A stretch of 64,000 nucleotides of DNA from Halicephalobus mephisto (GCA_009193035.1 SWDT01000004.1:124001-188000), one strand, 5' to 3'. Counted from the first letter of the stretch, positions 24,690 to 35,743 are shown. Numbers and translations: made by a program. Notes: generated from the sequence alone by a model not told the origin.

Positions 24690-25330
24690 TAAACATAAAG
24701 TGGAAAAATAAAGTATTATTACAAATTTTGATATATCACTATTGTTGGAAAAGAAAAAACTGATTCAAAAAACAACTTTGAAAAAAATTACTTCTTATGT
24801 TCAGCTGTATAGTGTAATAATCAACTATGTTTGATTTCAAAAGTTGATTATCTAAGTATAAAGTAAAACAATAAAGTACTGTTACTACTTTCGACATATC
24901 ACTACAGTTAGAAAAGAAGAAAATTATTAAAAAAACTGAAAGATTGTTTTCTACGTATGATTATATAATGTAATAATCAACTATAGATATTTCGTTTCAA
25001 AAGTTAATTCTCTAAGTATAAAATAAAACAGTAAAGTATTGTTACTACTTTCGACATATCATCACAGTTGAAGAAGATTATTAAAAAAACTGAAAGATTG
25101 TTTTCTATATATGATTATATAATGTAATAACCAACTATGTTTGATTTCAAAAGTTAATTTCCTAAGTATAAAGTGAAACAGTAAAGTACTGTTACTGCTT
25201 TTGATATATCACTGTAATTTGAGAAGAAGAAAATTATTTAAAAAACTGAAAGATTGTTTTCTATATATGATTATATAATGTAATAACCAACTATGTTTGA
25301 TTTCAAAAGTTAATTGTCTGAACACAGGAC
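24690..25330. repeat. tandem array, ~155 bp unit, 4 copies, between the UGT genes
   Basis: Units share AAGTATAAAGTAAAACA, AAAGTACTGTTACTACTTT, CGACATATCACTACAGTT, CTGAAAGATTGTTTTCTA and TGATTATATAATGTAATAA. The first unit contains the AATAAA of UGT copy 1, so the array appears to have grown from that gene's 3' end. Confidence 0.88.
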
Positions 25331-25452
25331 GAGAGAATAAAGCACTACTGCTCTCGTTAGGATCTGATCGATAGGCACTTATCAGTTTTCCGCTTTTCTA
25401 CAAAAGAATAAAATTTTTCCTTCAGTTGCATCGGACCACAGTGATCTGTTAA

Positions 25453-27492
25453 ATGGCTTTTCGTCTTATAGTGCTACTAGTATTGAATTTCCTTTGTCTA
25501 CAATGCCGAGGGATGAACATCCTTATGTTTATCTCCGCCATGGGCCACAGCCATGTGTCCTTCAACGGGAACATCGCCGAAGTCTTGATAGATGCCGGAC
25601 ATAACTTGGTAAAAAAAATAAAATATTAAAAAATAAAAAAAAATAAAATATTTAAAATTAAAAAATTAAAAAAAATAAAATATTTAAAATTAAAAAATTA
25701 AGAAAATAAAATATTAAAAAATAAAAAAAATATTAAAAAATAAAAAAAAATAAAATATTTAAAATTAAAAAATTAAGAAAATAAAATATTAAAAAATAAA
25801 AAAATAAAAAAATATTAAAAAATAAAAAAAAAAATAAGATATTAAAAAATTTTAAAATTAAATAGCAAAAAATTTTAAAAATGTTAAAAATTAAAAATTT
25901 TGAAATTTAAAAAAAAATATTTAATATTAAAAAACATTTAAAATTTAAAATTTAAAAATTTAAAAATTTAAATAATATTATAAAATTTTTTAATTTAAAT
26001 AATATTGAAAATTTTTTTAATTTTTAAAATTTAAATAATATAATTTTAGACAATTTTGCACATGTTTTTGGATCCGGATGTGAAGAGTCGAGCAACTCAG
26101 AGGGCTTCGAAATATATTCTGTATAAACCTGATAATGTCGACTTCAGCGGATTCATGAACATGACGGCGAAGACACCGGCTTGTTTCAATCCCAACAGAC
26201 CCACAGGCACTGATTTGCCGATGCTTTTTTCGACAAGAATGAAGGTATGTGAAGCCATGATCAACGACGACGATCTCTGGAAGGAGTTGAATTCAACAAA
26301 ATTCGATTTGGCGATTTCTGAATACAACGAAGACTGTCAAGAAGGAATTTTCGACGTTCTCGGAATCAAGACTACCGTAATGACCAGTGCTATATCCATC
26401 TACAATCCAGTGTACCACAATCACGGAATCCCGAACATCCCGAGTTTCATGCCCAGCGTCATTCTACCGTACACCCCCGTGATGTCGCTGAAGCAGAGAG
26501 CCATCAACGCAATTGTGAATTACAAAATCGAAGGACTTTACAAATGGTCTACAGAAGCCATTAATGAATTTTACAAAAAAAAATTCGGACCTGATTTTCC
26601 GGATTTGATGGATTTGAGAAAGAAAAAAACCGCTTTCACTTTTCTGAATTCCAACGAACACGTGGATTTCGTCGGTCCCATCACGACCAAAATCAAACAT
26701 GTCGGAGGAATGAAGCCTCGGAAGGTCGATCCGATCCCGGAACGAATGTTAAAAATAATCCAAAATAAAAAAGGATTTGTGATTTTGTCCTTTGGGACCT
26801 TCGCCAGATCTCATACAGTACCCGAGCACATCCGACAGGGCATCGTGGCCGCCTTCCAGCACTTCCCGGATTATGCTTTTTTCTGGAAATACCAAGTTTC
26901 CGAAGAAGACGATCTCAGATTCTTGTCTGGAACTGACAACGTGTTTTTAGAAGACTGGCTTCCACAGTATGCCCTTCTGAATCACGAAAAATGCAAGGTT
27001 TTCATCACCCACGCCGGATGTAACTCCGTCCTCGAAGCCGTTGCCGTCGGCGTCCCGATGATCGCCGTTCCTTTGTTCAACGACCAACTCCACAATGCCG
27101 CTGTTGTTAGTGATAAAAAAATTGGAATTTTACTCGGACGAGAGAACTTGAACCAAGTAGGATTGACTTTGGCTCTTCAACAGATGCTGAAAGATCCCGA
27201 AAGTTCCTTCCATGTTCAATCTAGGATCTACTCTCAGAGGATCAAGGATTCTCATGCAATCATGTCGCCTGAGGCAATGGTCGTCAAACACGTCGAGTAC
27301 GCCGGGAAACACGGACCGATGACGGACATGGATCTGGCTTCGGGCCGGCTGAGCCTCCTCCAGCTGTATCTCCTCGACGTCTTCATCCCTTTGATCTTCG
27401 GCTCAATTTTGGTTTTAATTTTGTTCTTTTACATCCTGAAGGCCATTTTATCCAAAATTTTCAAGGCCAAACCTAAAAATAAAAAGGAATAA
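25453..27492 (+). CDS. UDP-glucuronosyltransferase (nematode UGT), tandem copy 2
   Basis: Two exons, 25453-25608 and 26050-27492, encode 532 residues. An acceptor-like TTTTCCTTCAG is 26 bases before the ATG. The signal peptide (MAFRLIVLLVLNFLCLQCRG) leads into FISAMGHSHVSFNGNIAEVL. The donor-binding signature at about 355-405 is canonical for the family (WLPQYALLNHEKC, THAGCNS, PLFNDQLHNAAVV), then a membrane helix and a basic tail ending KPKNKKE, compatible with ER retention. The first intron falls at the same place as in copy 1 (after GHN-L/V), but the second intron of copy 1 (inside FMP-) is absent. Many positions are identical to copy 1, so they arose by local duplication. AATAAA at 27488-27493 overlaps the stop codon. 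Predicted active; aglycone unknown. Confidence 0.92.
25612..26045. repeat. intronic AT low complexity in UGT copy 2
   Basis: AAAATAAAATATTTAAAATT modules repeated with almost no G or C over 430 bp. Confidence 0.85.
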
Positions 27493-27499
27493 AGACGAT

Positions 27500-28362
27500 T
27501 AACGTTCTTGATAACGAACAAGCCCAATTTTCCGCTTCAACACGGAGCTTAATTAACTTCTGATCGCTGATAACGCTCTTCAAAAAAGAGGAAAATCGGT
27601 CCATTTTTGTTGCAGAACTTTTACCATGATGACATTTGCGGTTTTAATTTCCATAAAATTCTCTGGGAAATTTTAGAATTCCCAAGAACCTAGTATATTC
27701 TAAAGTTTCGAAATAAATTTAAAAATATAGAAATTTAAAACTTTTCTCAAATTTAAAAATCCCAAATTTTTCAAGAATTTTGAAAATTAAAAATTTCGAA
27801 ATAATTTAAAAATTTTTCTCAAATTTAAAAATCCCAAATTTTTCAAGAATTTTGAAAATTAAAAATTTCGAAATAAATTTAAAAATATAGAAATTTTAAA
27901 AATTTTCTCAGATTTAAAAATCTCAATTTTTTCAAGAATTTTTAATTTTCAAAATTCTAAAACTTTAAAAATTTCTATAATATTTTTTTAAATTATTTCA
28001 AAATTTTATTATTCTGAAAAGTTTCGAAATTTTTAAAATTTTAAAGTTTCCTAGAATCTTCCAAAATTTAATAAAATTTTTGAAAATGTCTAAACCTCAA
28101 GATTCTGAAATTCCAGAAATTCGCGTCAGGACAATTTTACAAAAATATATTTTTTAAATATCTTTATAAAAATTTTCTTTTTTGATTTTTTTAAAAATAT
28201 ATTTTTTAAACTTTTTTATAAAAAAAATTTTTTTGATTTTTTTATAGTAATTTTTTATCTTTATATAATTTTGATTTTTTTGATTTTCTTATTTTAAAAA
28301 TGTGATTTCAATGAATTTCTTCGAAATTTAAAATTTAAAAAAATTTTTGCAGGACTTGGACA
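27500..28362. other. interval between UGT copy 2 and the S28 peptidase
   Basis: 27650-28130 has two to three degenerate copies of AAATCCCAAATTTTTCAAGA / AAAATTAAAAATTTCGAAAT. The rest is T-rich. TTTTTGCAG at 28344-28352 is the likely trans-splice acceptor for the peptidase. No gene. Confidence 0.5.
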
Positions 28363-30666
28363 ATGGTGAAATCTGTGATTTTGGTTTTGTTTTTCCTTTT
28401 TTGCCTTTTTTCGAACTTGGCCGAAGGGGCAAGGACCCCTCGACCCCGGCATTTGCCCAGGTACAGCTTCGGAAGGCCTTTTCACGGGTTTCTGTCGAGA
28501 ATCGAGGACGCCACGGAAGGGGACTGCGACGGGGGCTCGTACCAGGAGGGGTATCTTCTGCAGCCCCTGGACCACTTCAGCGACAATAGTCCCATGTGGA
28601 GTGAATATTATCAATTTAATTTTAAATTTTATGATTCTGATAATTCTGATTTGGTGTTTTTCATGCTCGGAGGGGAGTCCCCCCTGGGGGCCAAGTGGGT
28701 CTGCAAGGAGTCCTACGCCTACATGCAGTGGGCCAAGCAGTACAAAGCCGCCGTCTTCCAGGCCGAACACAGGTTTTTCGGCAGATCCAGACCCTTCCCC
28801 TCGCAGACTGTAGAAGCCCTGACTTGGTTCAATCCCGAACAAATCCTCGCTGATTACGATTATTTCATTTCTCAGATGAATCAGAGATATTTTAACGGAA
28901 AAAAAATGAAATGGGTTTTGTTCGGGGGCAGCTACCCCGGGTCCCTGACGGCCTGGATGAGGGCCGTCTACCCCAACGCCACCATCGGAGGACTCTCGAG
29001 CTCCTCCGCCGTCGACCTCAACGTGGACTACTACGGTTATGCTACGAACATGCAAAAAAACTTCAAAAATTACGATCCAATCTGCGCTTCGAACATCGAA
29101 ATCGCCTTCAGAAAAATCCAATCAATGTCCTTCAGCGAAAATGGTCGAAATAATTTAAAAGAAATTTTTAATCTTTGTGATGACTTTCCAAATTCGGATA
29201 AAATAACTCCCAAGGATTTACAGTACTTTTGGAGCAATATTTTTGGAGAATTTCAAGGCATCAATCAGTACTCCGGAGACAACAGAGACCCCCTAACCGC
29301 CACCATGAACCTCGGCATCCCCGGGGCCTGCTTGATCATGAACAACTTGACAGAGGGGGATGTGGTCCGTCGTGTCGCGGATGTGATCGCTTGGGTCAAT
29401 GGGCTTTATGGAGAACCCGATGCTTGTATGCCCAACGATTACAACGCTTATGTAGCTACTTACGCTGATCCGACTTATGACTCTAGTGGGGACATCGCCT
29501 CTGGCAGATCTTGGATGTGGCAATGTTGCACTTATTTGGGGTACTTTCAGACTTCAGATGGAGGTCGTGATAACGGCATATGGGGCAGTATTATTCCTAT
29601 GGATTTCTTCGTCGATCAATGCATCGACATGTTCAACAGCTCCTTCAACTTGGATTACACTTTTGCTCAAGTTAAAAAGTACAGGAAAATGTTCGGAGCA
29701 GCTCAGAACTATCCCGGCACGAAATGCATCTTCCCCAACGGATCCCTTGATCCCTGGTACTCCCTCGGGCTTCTGCAAGGAGAAAACGTCATCGGAAACG
29801 AGGTTTTCGCCACAACCATCCAAAGTAAGTTTTCCTCGAATTTCTCCTCCCGAAAAGAAAATTCCCAAGTTTTCGTTTTAAGATAAACTTTTTTGAAATT
29901 AATTAATTTTTTCTCGAAAAGAAAATTCCCAAGTTTTCGTGGTAGGATAAGCTTTTTAGATATCGATTAATTTTTCTCGAGAAGAAAATTTCCAAATTTT
30001 CGTCATAGGATAAGCTTTTTTGAAATTGATCAATTTTTCTCGAGAAGAAAATTTCCAAGTTTTCGTGGTAGGATAAGCTTTTTTGAAATTGATCAATTTT
30101 TTCTCAAGAAGAAAATTCCCAAGTTTTCGTTTTAAGATAAACTTTTTAGAAATTAATTAATTTTTTCTCGAGAAGAAAATTCCCAAGTTTTCGTGGTAGG
30201 ATAAACTTTTTTGAAATTGATCAATTTTTTCTCGAAAAAAAAATGCTCAAATTTTCGTTTTGAGATAAATTTTTTTGAGAATTTTCCCCTCAAAATAAGC
30301 TTTTTTGAAATTCCTCAATTTTTGTCTTGAACAAAAAATTTTGAAGATTTTTTTTCTCAAAATAAATTTTTTTCAATTTTTGTCCTTAACAGAAAAATTA
30401 TTTTAAAGATTTTCGCGTTAAGATAAAAGTTTCCTAAAAATTAATCCAATTTTTAATAAAGAAAATTTTTCTAAAAAATTTCACAATAAAAAATGAATTT
30501 TATCCGTATTTTGGAATGGCCGAATTCAAACTTAATCGAATTAATGATTTCAGACGGGGCTCACTGCTCGGACATGTACCCCCCGAGGGCCCAGGACTCA
30601 GATTCCCTCAGGGCTGCTCGTCAGTTGATTGCGTCAAAACTCGATTCCTTCATTAAATTTTCATAA
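28363..30666 (+). CDS. secreted S28-family serine peptidase (PRSS16/prolylcarboxypeptidase-like)
   Basis: Exons 28363-29824 and 30554-30666 encode 524 residues. A signal peptide (MVKSVILVLFFLFCLFSNLAEG) is followed by QPLDHFSDN and FFMLGGESP, typical of S28 enzymes. The catalytic serine is in FGGSYPGSLTAW (Ser 190), the aspartate in NGSLDPWYSLG (Asp 463) and the histidine in NGAHCSDMYPP (His 491). His 491 is encoded only after the single intron. Several N-x-S/T sites and cysteines fit a secreted or lysosomal glycoprotein. S28 enzymes remove residues after proline; this branch resembles thymus-specific serine protease, abundant in worm gut. Codons are noticeably GC-richer than in neighbouring genes in parts of exon 1. 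The gene converges on the ARD-like gene, whose stop lies 292 bp downstream. AATAAA-like signals occur near 30938-30950. Confidence 0.94.
29830..30300. repeat. intronic tandem array, ~62 bp unit, about 7 copies
   Basis: Units share CTCGAGAAGAAAATTCCCAA, GTTTTCGTGGTAGGATAA and TTTTTGAAATTGATCAATTT. The first unit begins inside the donor region of exon 1. Confidence 0.88.
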
Positions 30667-30945
30667 AAATGTACCGAAAAAATTTCCATAAAAATTTATC
30701 GAGAAATTTTCATAGAAATTTACTGAAAAAATTTTCATAAAAATGTACTAAAAAAATTTCATAAATATGTACCGAAAAAATCTTCATAAAAATTTACTAA
30801 AAAAATTTCCATAAAAATTTCATAAAAATTTATCGAAAAAATTTCCATAAAAATTTACTAAAAAAATTTCCATAAAAATGTACCGAAAAAATCTTCATAA
30901 ATATGTATCGAAAAAATTTTCATAAAAATTTATCGAAAATAAACG
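30655..30945. repeat. tandem array, ~26 bp unit, starting at the peptidase stop codon
   Basis: Units of TTTTCATAAAAATTTACCGA plus AAAAA. The final codons TTT TCA TAA of the S28 gene form the first unit, so the array grew from coding sequence or the stop was captured from it. Confidence 0.85.
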
Positions 30946-30957
30946 AATAAAATTGAA

Positions 30958-32086
30958 TTAATTTTCTTTTTCTTTTGTGAATCGACGAACTTTGACGAAA
31001 TTTTTCGAAGTTGTGGACATTCTGTTCGATTTGTTTTTTGGAATCACGATACAATCACCGTATTCACAGAGGATTCTGACCCAACTTCCATCATGAGCTT
31101 CGACGTCGTAGTAACAGGCCCCCTCCGTGACGAGTCTCGCCTGCTCTTCGCCTTCTGTTTCCTCAAACAACTCGGCCAGTTTTTCCCCGAAATCAACTGC
31201 AGTATTCTGTCCATCGAGAATAAAAGTATCTTCTTTTTTCAAATTTCGTTCCAATTTCAAAATTCCGATTCTTTTGGAAGAAGAAAGAGTATCATCCAAA
31301 TCAAGCTAAAAACAACAAATTTTTAAAAATAATTAAATTTTTTAATTTCAAAAATTTTATTAATTTTATTTTAATTTTTAAAAATAATTAAAAATCTTTA
31401 ATTTTAAAAATCTTATTAATCTCATTTTAATTTTTAAAAATATTTAAAAATTTTTAATTTCCAAAAATATTTAAAAATTTTTAATTTTAAACATTTTAAA
31501 AATTTTATTAATTTTATTTTAATTTCCAAAAATATTTAAAAATTTTATTAATCTTATTTTAATTTCCAAAAATAATTACATTTTTTAATTTCAAAAATTT
31601 TATTAATTTTATTCTAATTTTTAAAAATAATTAAATTTTTTAATTTCAAAAATTTTATTAATCTTATTTTAATTTTTAAAAATAATTAAAAATCTTTAAT
31701 TTCAAAAATCTTATTAATCTTATTTTAATTTCCAAAAATAATTACATTTTTTAATTTCAAAAACTTTATTAATTTTATTTTAATTTTTAAAAATATTTAA
31801 AAATCTTTAATTTTAAATATTTTATTAATTTTATTTTAATTTCCAAAAATATTTAAAAATTTTTTCTAAACTTAAAAAATTTATTATTTTTTCTAAATAT
31901 TTTAATTTTTTTAATTTTTAATTTTTTTAAATATTTTTATTTTTTTTTAAGTTTTTATACCTTGTAGTAGATAGTTCCGGTTTTCTTGGTCAATTCGTCT
32001 GGGGTGTAGATCACAGGGGGGTAGCAGTGGTGGGGGAGTCTGGGGTCTCCGCAAGGGTAACTCTCCATTTTCCAGATCATCACCAT
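30958..32086 (-). CDS. acireductone dioxygenase-like protein without metal ligands (probably inactive)
   Basis: Exons 32086-31961 and 31305-30958 encode 157 residues, close to the normal ARD length. The start ([20 protein letters not shown]) is that of the family, as is [23 protein letters not shown] enzymes of the methionine salvage pathway bind Fe/Ni through two histidines and a glutamate in an HxHxxxE motif plus a distal histidine. Aligned on the flanking residues, those four places here hold Glu 91, Glu 93, Gln 97 and Asn 136. The cupin scaffold is kept but the metal site is gone, so dioxygenase activity is not expected. Caenorhabditis elegans is known to carry ARD paralogs annotated as probably inactive, and this looks like one. 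A TTCTTCAG acceptor precedes the ATG by about 17 bases. The 655 bp intron is AT low complexity. Confidence 0.85.
31320..31955. repeat. intronic AT low complexity in the ARD-like gene
   Basis: Repeats of TTTTAATTTTTAAAAATAAT / ATTTTATTAATTTTATT with a ~60 bp periodicity. Confidence 0.8.
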
Positions 32087-32159
32087 CTTTGTAAATTTTT
32101 CTGCTGAAGAATTTTAATTTAAAAAAATTGAATTTTTATGAAATTTTTTCGACATGAAT

Positions 32160-32810
32160 TTTAGGAAATTTTAAGTTCTAACGGATTTTAGAAAATTTGA
32201 GAAGTCCATGTGAGATCTAAGAAAAAACTTCCGGATTCTGGAGGATTTCGAGGAATTTTTAGGGATATCTACAAAATTCCATGAAATTCAGGAGGATTCT
32301 GAAACCTATTACTGGATTCTGAGAAGTTTTTAGAAGTATCTACAAAATTCCATGAAATTCAGGAAGATTCTAAAATTTTCTACTAGATTCTGGAGGATTC
32401 TGAAACCTATTACTGGATTCTAAGAAGTTTTTAGAATATTCACAAAATTTTAGGAATTCTAAAAGATTTCAAAGTTTTCTCCTAGATTTCGAAAGATTAT
32501 AGAATCTCCTACTGACTTCCGGTCAACTCTAAAAATTCCCCGCAATATATCCCAAGATTCCAAAATCTTCCACGAGGTCCTTGAAGATTCTGGAAAATTC
32601 TAGAGTCTTTCACTGGATTTAAGAAGCTTCTAGAATCCTCCACTGGATTCTGGAAGCTTCTAGAGTTTTTCACTGGATTTAAGAAACTTCTAGAATCCTC
32701 TACTTGATTCAAGAAACTTCTAGAGTCTTTCACTGGATTCAAGAAGCTTCTAGAATTCTCTACTTGATTCACGAAACTTCTAGAATCCTCCACAAAATTG
32801 AATTTAATAA
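32160..32810. repeat. tandem array, ~30/60 bp unit with GATTCTAGAAGCTTCTAGAA words
   Basis: Repeats of CACTGGATTCAAGAAGCTTC and TAGAATCCTC, palindromic around GAAGCTTC. The minus-strand VEDSRSFLNPVK translation is a product of the repeat. Confidence 0.85.
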
Positions 32811-32879
32811 AAAACGAGTTTGTCAAAGATCCGAATTAAATCTTTTTTGACTGGATAAAGTCTTCCATAAAATCATCTA

Positions 32880-33088
32880 TTTATTGAAAAAACGGTAAAT
32901 GAAAAGGAAAACAAGGAAAAAAGAAAAAGGTGAAGGCCCCAACCGCAAACCGGCTTCCTCCAGCGGACGTTCGTGTCGGATTCTCATTTTCAAGGTGGGG
33001 GAATCGAAGGTGAACCTGTCTGACTTGATTTCGGTTCGTCCCTGAATCGCCTAAGGCTCTGGCCTGGTACTAAACACGACTTTTGATC
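32880..33088 (-). other. candidate 3' terminal exon with poly(A) signal, gene unknown
   Basis: In a GC-richer island, TTGTTTAG precedes 33088 on the minus strand. An open frame of 32 residues (DQKSCLVPGQSLRRFRDEPK, then a Ser/Pro-rich end) stops at 32990, and AATAAA follows at 32885-32880. This looks like a last exon, but its phase does not fit the secreted-protein gene upstream and no partner exon is evident. Confidence 0.25.
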
Positions 33089-33114
33089 CTAAACAAGTGA
33101 TTACAAACCACACT

Positions 33115-33650
33115 ATCACCTAAACCAGTTTCAAAAACAAAATTAACCATATTTTGTAAATTTCCAAGTAAACAGTAAAAAAAATTAAGATGATTAAAAA
33201 TTAACCATATTTTGTAAATTTTTAAATAGAAAATAAAAAAATTAAGATGCTTAAAAATTAACCTTATTTTATAAATTTTCAAATAAAAAATAAAAAAATA
33301 AAGATGATTAAAAATTAACCATATTTTGTAAATTTCCAAGTAAACAGTAAAAAAATTAAGATGATTAAAAATTAACCATATTTTGTAAATTTTTAAATAG
33401 AAAATAAAAAAATTAAGATGATTAAAAATTAACCATATTTTGTAAATTTTTAAATAGAAAATAAAAAAAATTAACTGTATTTTGTAAATTTTCAAATAAA
33501 AAATTTAAAAAATAAAAATGATTAAAAATTAACCGTATTTAGTCAATTTTCAAATAAAAAATTTAAAAAATAAATATAATTAAAAATTAACCATATTTTG
33601 TAGCTTTTCAAATAAAAAATTTAAAAAAAATTAATATAATTAAAAAATTT
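33115..33650. repeat. tandem array, ~60 bp unit, about 9 copies
   Basis: Units share ATTAACCATATTTTGTAAAT and AAAAAATTAAGATGATTAAA. The 141-codon minus frame is repeat-derived. Confidence 0.9.
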
Positions 33651-34600
33651 TTAAATTTTAATTTCGAATTTTTTATAAAAACAAAAATTAATCGTATTTT
33701 GTAATATTTTTAAATAAAATTTTCCTTTAATTTCAAAACTTTAAAAATTTTAATTTTTTTTATTTTAATTTTTTTATTTTAATTTTTTTTAATTTAATTT
33801 TTTAAATTTTTCTAATTTTATTTTTTTAATTTTCAAAAAATAAATATAAATTCCACTGTTAATTGAATTATTTTTTTTAATTTCAAAATACTTGGCAGAT
33901 GTTTGAATAAATAAAAAAATAAAATAAAAAACCCCTTCGAAAGTCCTTGAGAACCGTAATTTGAGAATTTTAATACTTTTCTGATTGTAAAAAATATAAA
34001 ACGGTTCCTTTTTCCGTTTTCAAAATGGCCGAGGCCACATGATAGAACCGAATGACGTCATCTGGCTGATCAAAAACAACAAAAAATTCCTTCTGAATTC
34101 GCCTAACAAAATTAAATTTTCACAGAAGCCTATGCAAGTTCCCAGAATCCAACAGTAAATTCCGAAGATTCCCAAAAATTTAAAATTATTCAAATTTTCA
34201 AAAAATTTAAAATTTTCAGAATTTTATAAATTTTCAAAATTTCAAAAATTTTACAATTATTCAAAATTTCCCAGAATCCAACAGTAGATTCTGAAGATTT
34301 CCAGATTTAAAATTATTCAAAAAATAAAAAAATAAAAAATTTTCAGAATTTTATAAATTTTCAGAATTTTCAAAATTTCAAAAATTTACAATTATTCAAA
34401 ATTTCTCAAAATCCAACAGTAGATTCCGAAGATTTCCAAAAATTAAAAATTATTCAAAAATTAAAAGTTTTCAGAATTTTCGTTTTGGGACAATTTTAAA
34501 GGAATTTTTAATTTTACTTTCTACAGTAATCTTTTCGGAAATTCCCCTCGAGACAAATTTATGAAGTTTTTTGATTTAAAAAAATTGAATTTTTACTCTC
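33651..34600. other. gene-free interval with degenerate repeats
   Basis: AT low complexity to 33880, a non-repetitive patch at 33890-34110, then about three ~120 bp units with CCCAGAATCCAACAGTA and TTTCAGAATTTTATAAATTT at 34130-34460. No gene. Confidence 0.5.
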
Positions 34601-34705
34601 GTTTATTCAATAGTCTGTTCTCTCTGCAAGTAGCACAAAATGACAAAGGTCGTGGTGGGGAACACATTGATTGACGTGGATACGGTATTTGCTTTCGAGG
34701 ACGAT

Positions 34706-35049
34706 TCATCGAGAAACGAGTTCCAGGACGGATTTGCACAGCTCGGCGTTTCGTCTTTCTGATCTTGAGAAGTACTCTGAGCGTTTCCTGAGGGTCTTGT
34801 CACAGGCTTCGAGGAGTCCCATCAGGTCGTCCGAAGGATTTTTCGAAGCACTGTGGGGGACCACCGGCGGACCGAAGGAGTTTCCCTCGAGACCCCCGGT
34901 TTTTTGATCTGCAAGTTTTGCTTAAAAATAAATTTTTACAGTAATCCAATAATATACTTACTAAAACTCAGCCATGTTCCGGCTTCTGAATACGGTACAA
35001 CCAACAGAAGAACAAAACAGAGTACTGTAAAAAAAATTTGGGAGGTCAT
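34706..35049 (-). CDS. small secreted two-cysteine protein, unknown; possible peptide precursor
   Basis: Exons 35049-34962 and 34908-34706 encode 96 residues. The phase is fixed by A|AT across a GTAAGT donor and a TTGCAG acceptor. The first ~23 residues form a strong signal peptide (MTSQIFFTVLCFVLLLVVPY). The mature part is short, basic and predicted helical near the end. It has two cysteines only, Cys 65 and Cys 87, and basic cleavage-like sites at LRKR (69-72) and ERR (80-82). A GNSFGPPVVPH stretch lies near the mature N-terminus. I do not recognise the family; a secreted signalling peptide or helical effector with one disulfide fits. A minus-strand AATAAA at 34607-34602 lies about 100 bases after the stop, which supports a complete gene. 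In another frame the same exon stays open to 34603, but that frame is not linked to exon 1. Confidence 0.68.
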
Positions 35050-35289
35050 TTCGAATCTCGTCAGCCTTCTTGAAGCAGAATCTACGGAAATAAATTCATC
35101 AAATTTAGAAAAATAAAAAAGCAAACATCGAAGAAAGGTGGCACCGAGACTAAATTATCCCCAATTCCCTCCGGCGTCAAGAATCCAAACAATGAGGTTT
35201 TCGAAAAGACCTTTTTTGGAAGAAAAGTAACCAAACAAGTATGAATTTTCAGAAATCTCATCATTCCGAAATGGAAATCGTACTAATAT

Positions 35290-35605
35290 AAATATTAAAA
35301 CTAATTAAATTACGAAATAATCTCGACACGAAAATTAAAAAATTAAATTTTCAGATTTTTATTTAAAAAATATATTATAAAATTAAAAATTTCACGAAAT
35401 AATCTCGAAGCGAAAGTTCAAATTTTGAAGTTTCAGATATTTATTATAAAATTATAATTTTATTATATAAATTTCAAATTTTTTTACAAAATAATCTCAA
35501 AGCGAAAATTAAAAAATCTAAGTTATAAGTTTTTATTTAAAAAATATATTATAAAATTAAAAATTTCACGAAATAATCTCGACACGAAAGTTCAAATTTT
35601 GAAGT
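35290..35605. repeat. tandem array, ~120 bp unit, about 2.5 copies
   Basis: Units share CACGAAATAATCTCGACACG, AAATTTTGAAGTTTCAGAT and ATTTAAAAAATATATTATAA. Confidence 0.8.
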
Positions 35606-35624
35606 TTCAGATCTTACGAAAGAA

Positions 35625-35730
35625 GTTCGCTTATTCGGAGTGGTCTTTTGAAATGAGTTAATCACTTTAAAGCTCTCGAAATGCACATTCAGAATCTGTT
35701 ATCTGTTTCTGCTCAGCGTTCTTCTAAAAC
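35625..35730. repeat. dispersed ~100 bp repeat, copy 1
   Basis: CTTATTCGGAGTGGTCTTTT, GAAATGAGTTA, TTTTAAAGCT and CAGAATCTGTT occur in the same order at 57839-57945. Confidence 0.8.
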
Positions 35731-35743
35731 GAGATAATGGACG

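Noticed and set aside
28294..29121. Long (275-codon) minus-strand frame opposite the peptidase
   Set aside because: It is the antisense of exon 1 of a clear S28 gene, open because that exon is GC-rich. It has no motif of its own.
32509..32826. 105-codon minus frame with VEDSRSFLNPVK repeats
   Set aside because: Palindromic GAAGCTTC array; the repeat is regular in DNA irrespective of codons.
32940..33060. tRNA-like GGTTCACC/ GGTTCGTCCC words
   Set aside because: No cloverleaf with paired acceptor, D and anticodon arms can be formed on either strand.
33070..33495. 141-codon minus frame rich in KIYKIWLIFNHLNFF
   Set aside because: A direct translation of a ~60 bp AT-rich array; no plausible protein.
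34603..34803. 66-codon minus frame ending at 34603
   Set aside because: It overlaps exon 2 of the small secreted protein in another frame and is not connected to the signal-peptide exon in phase.
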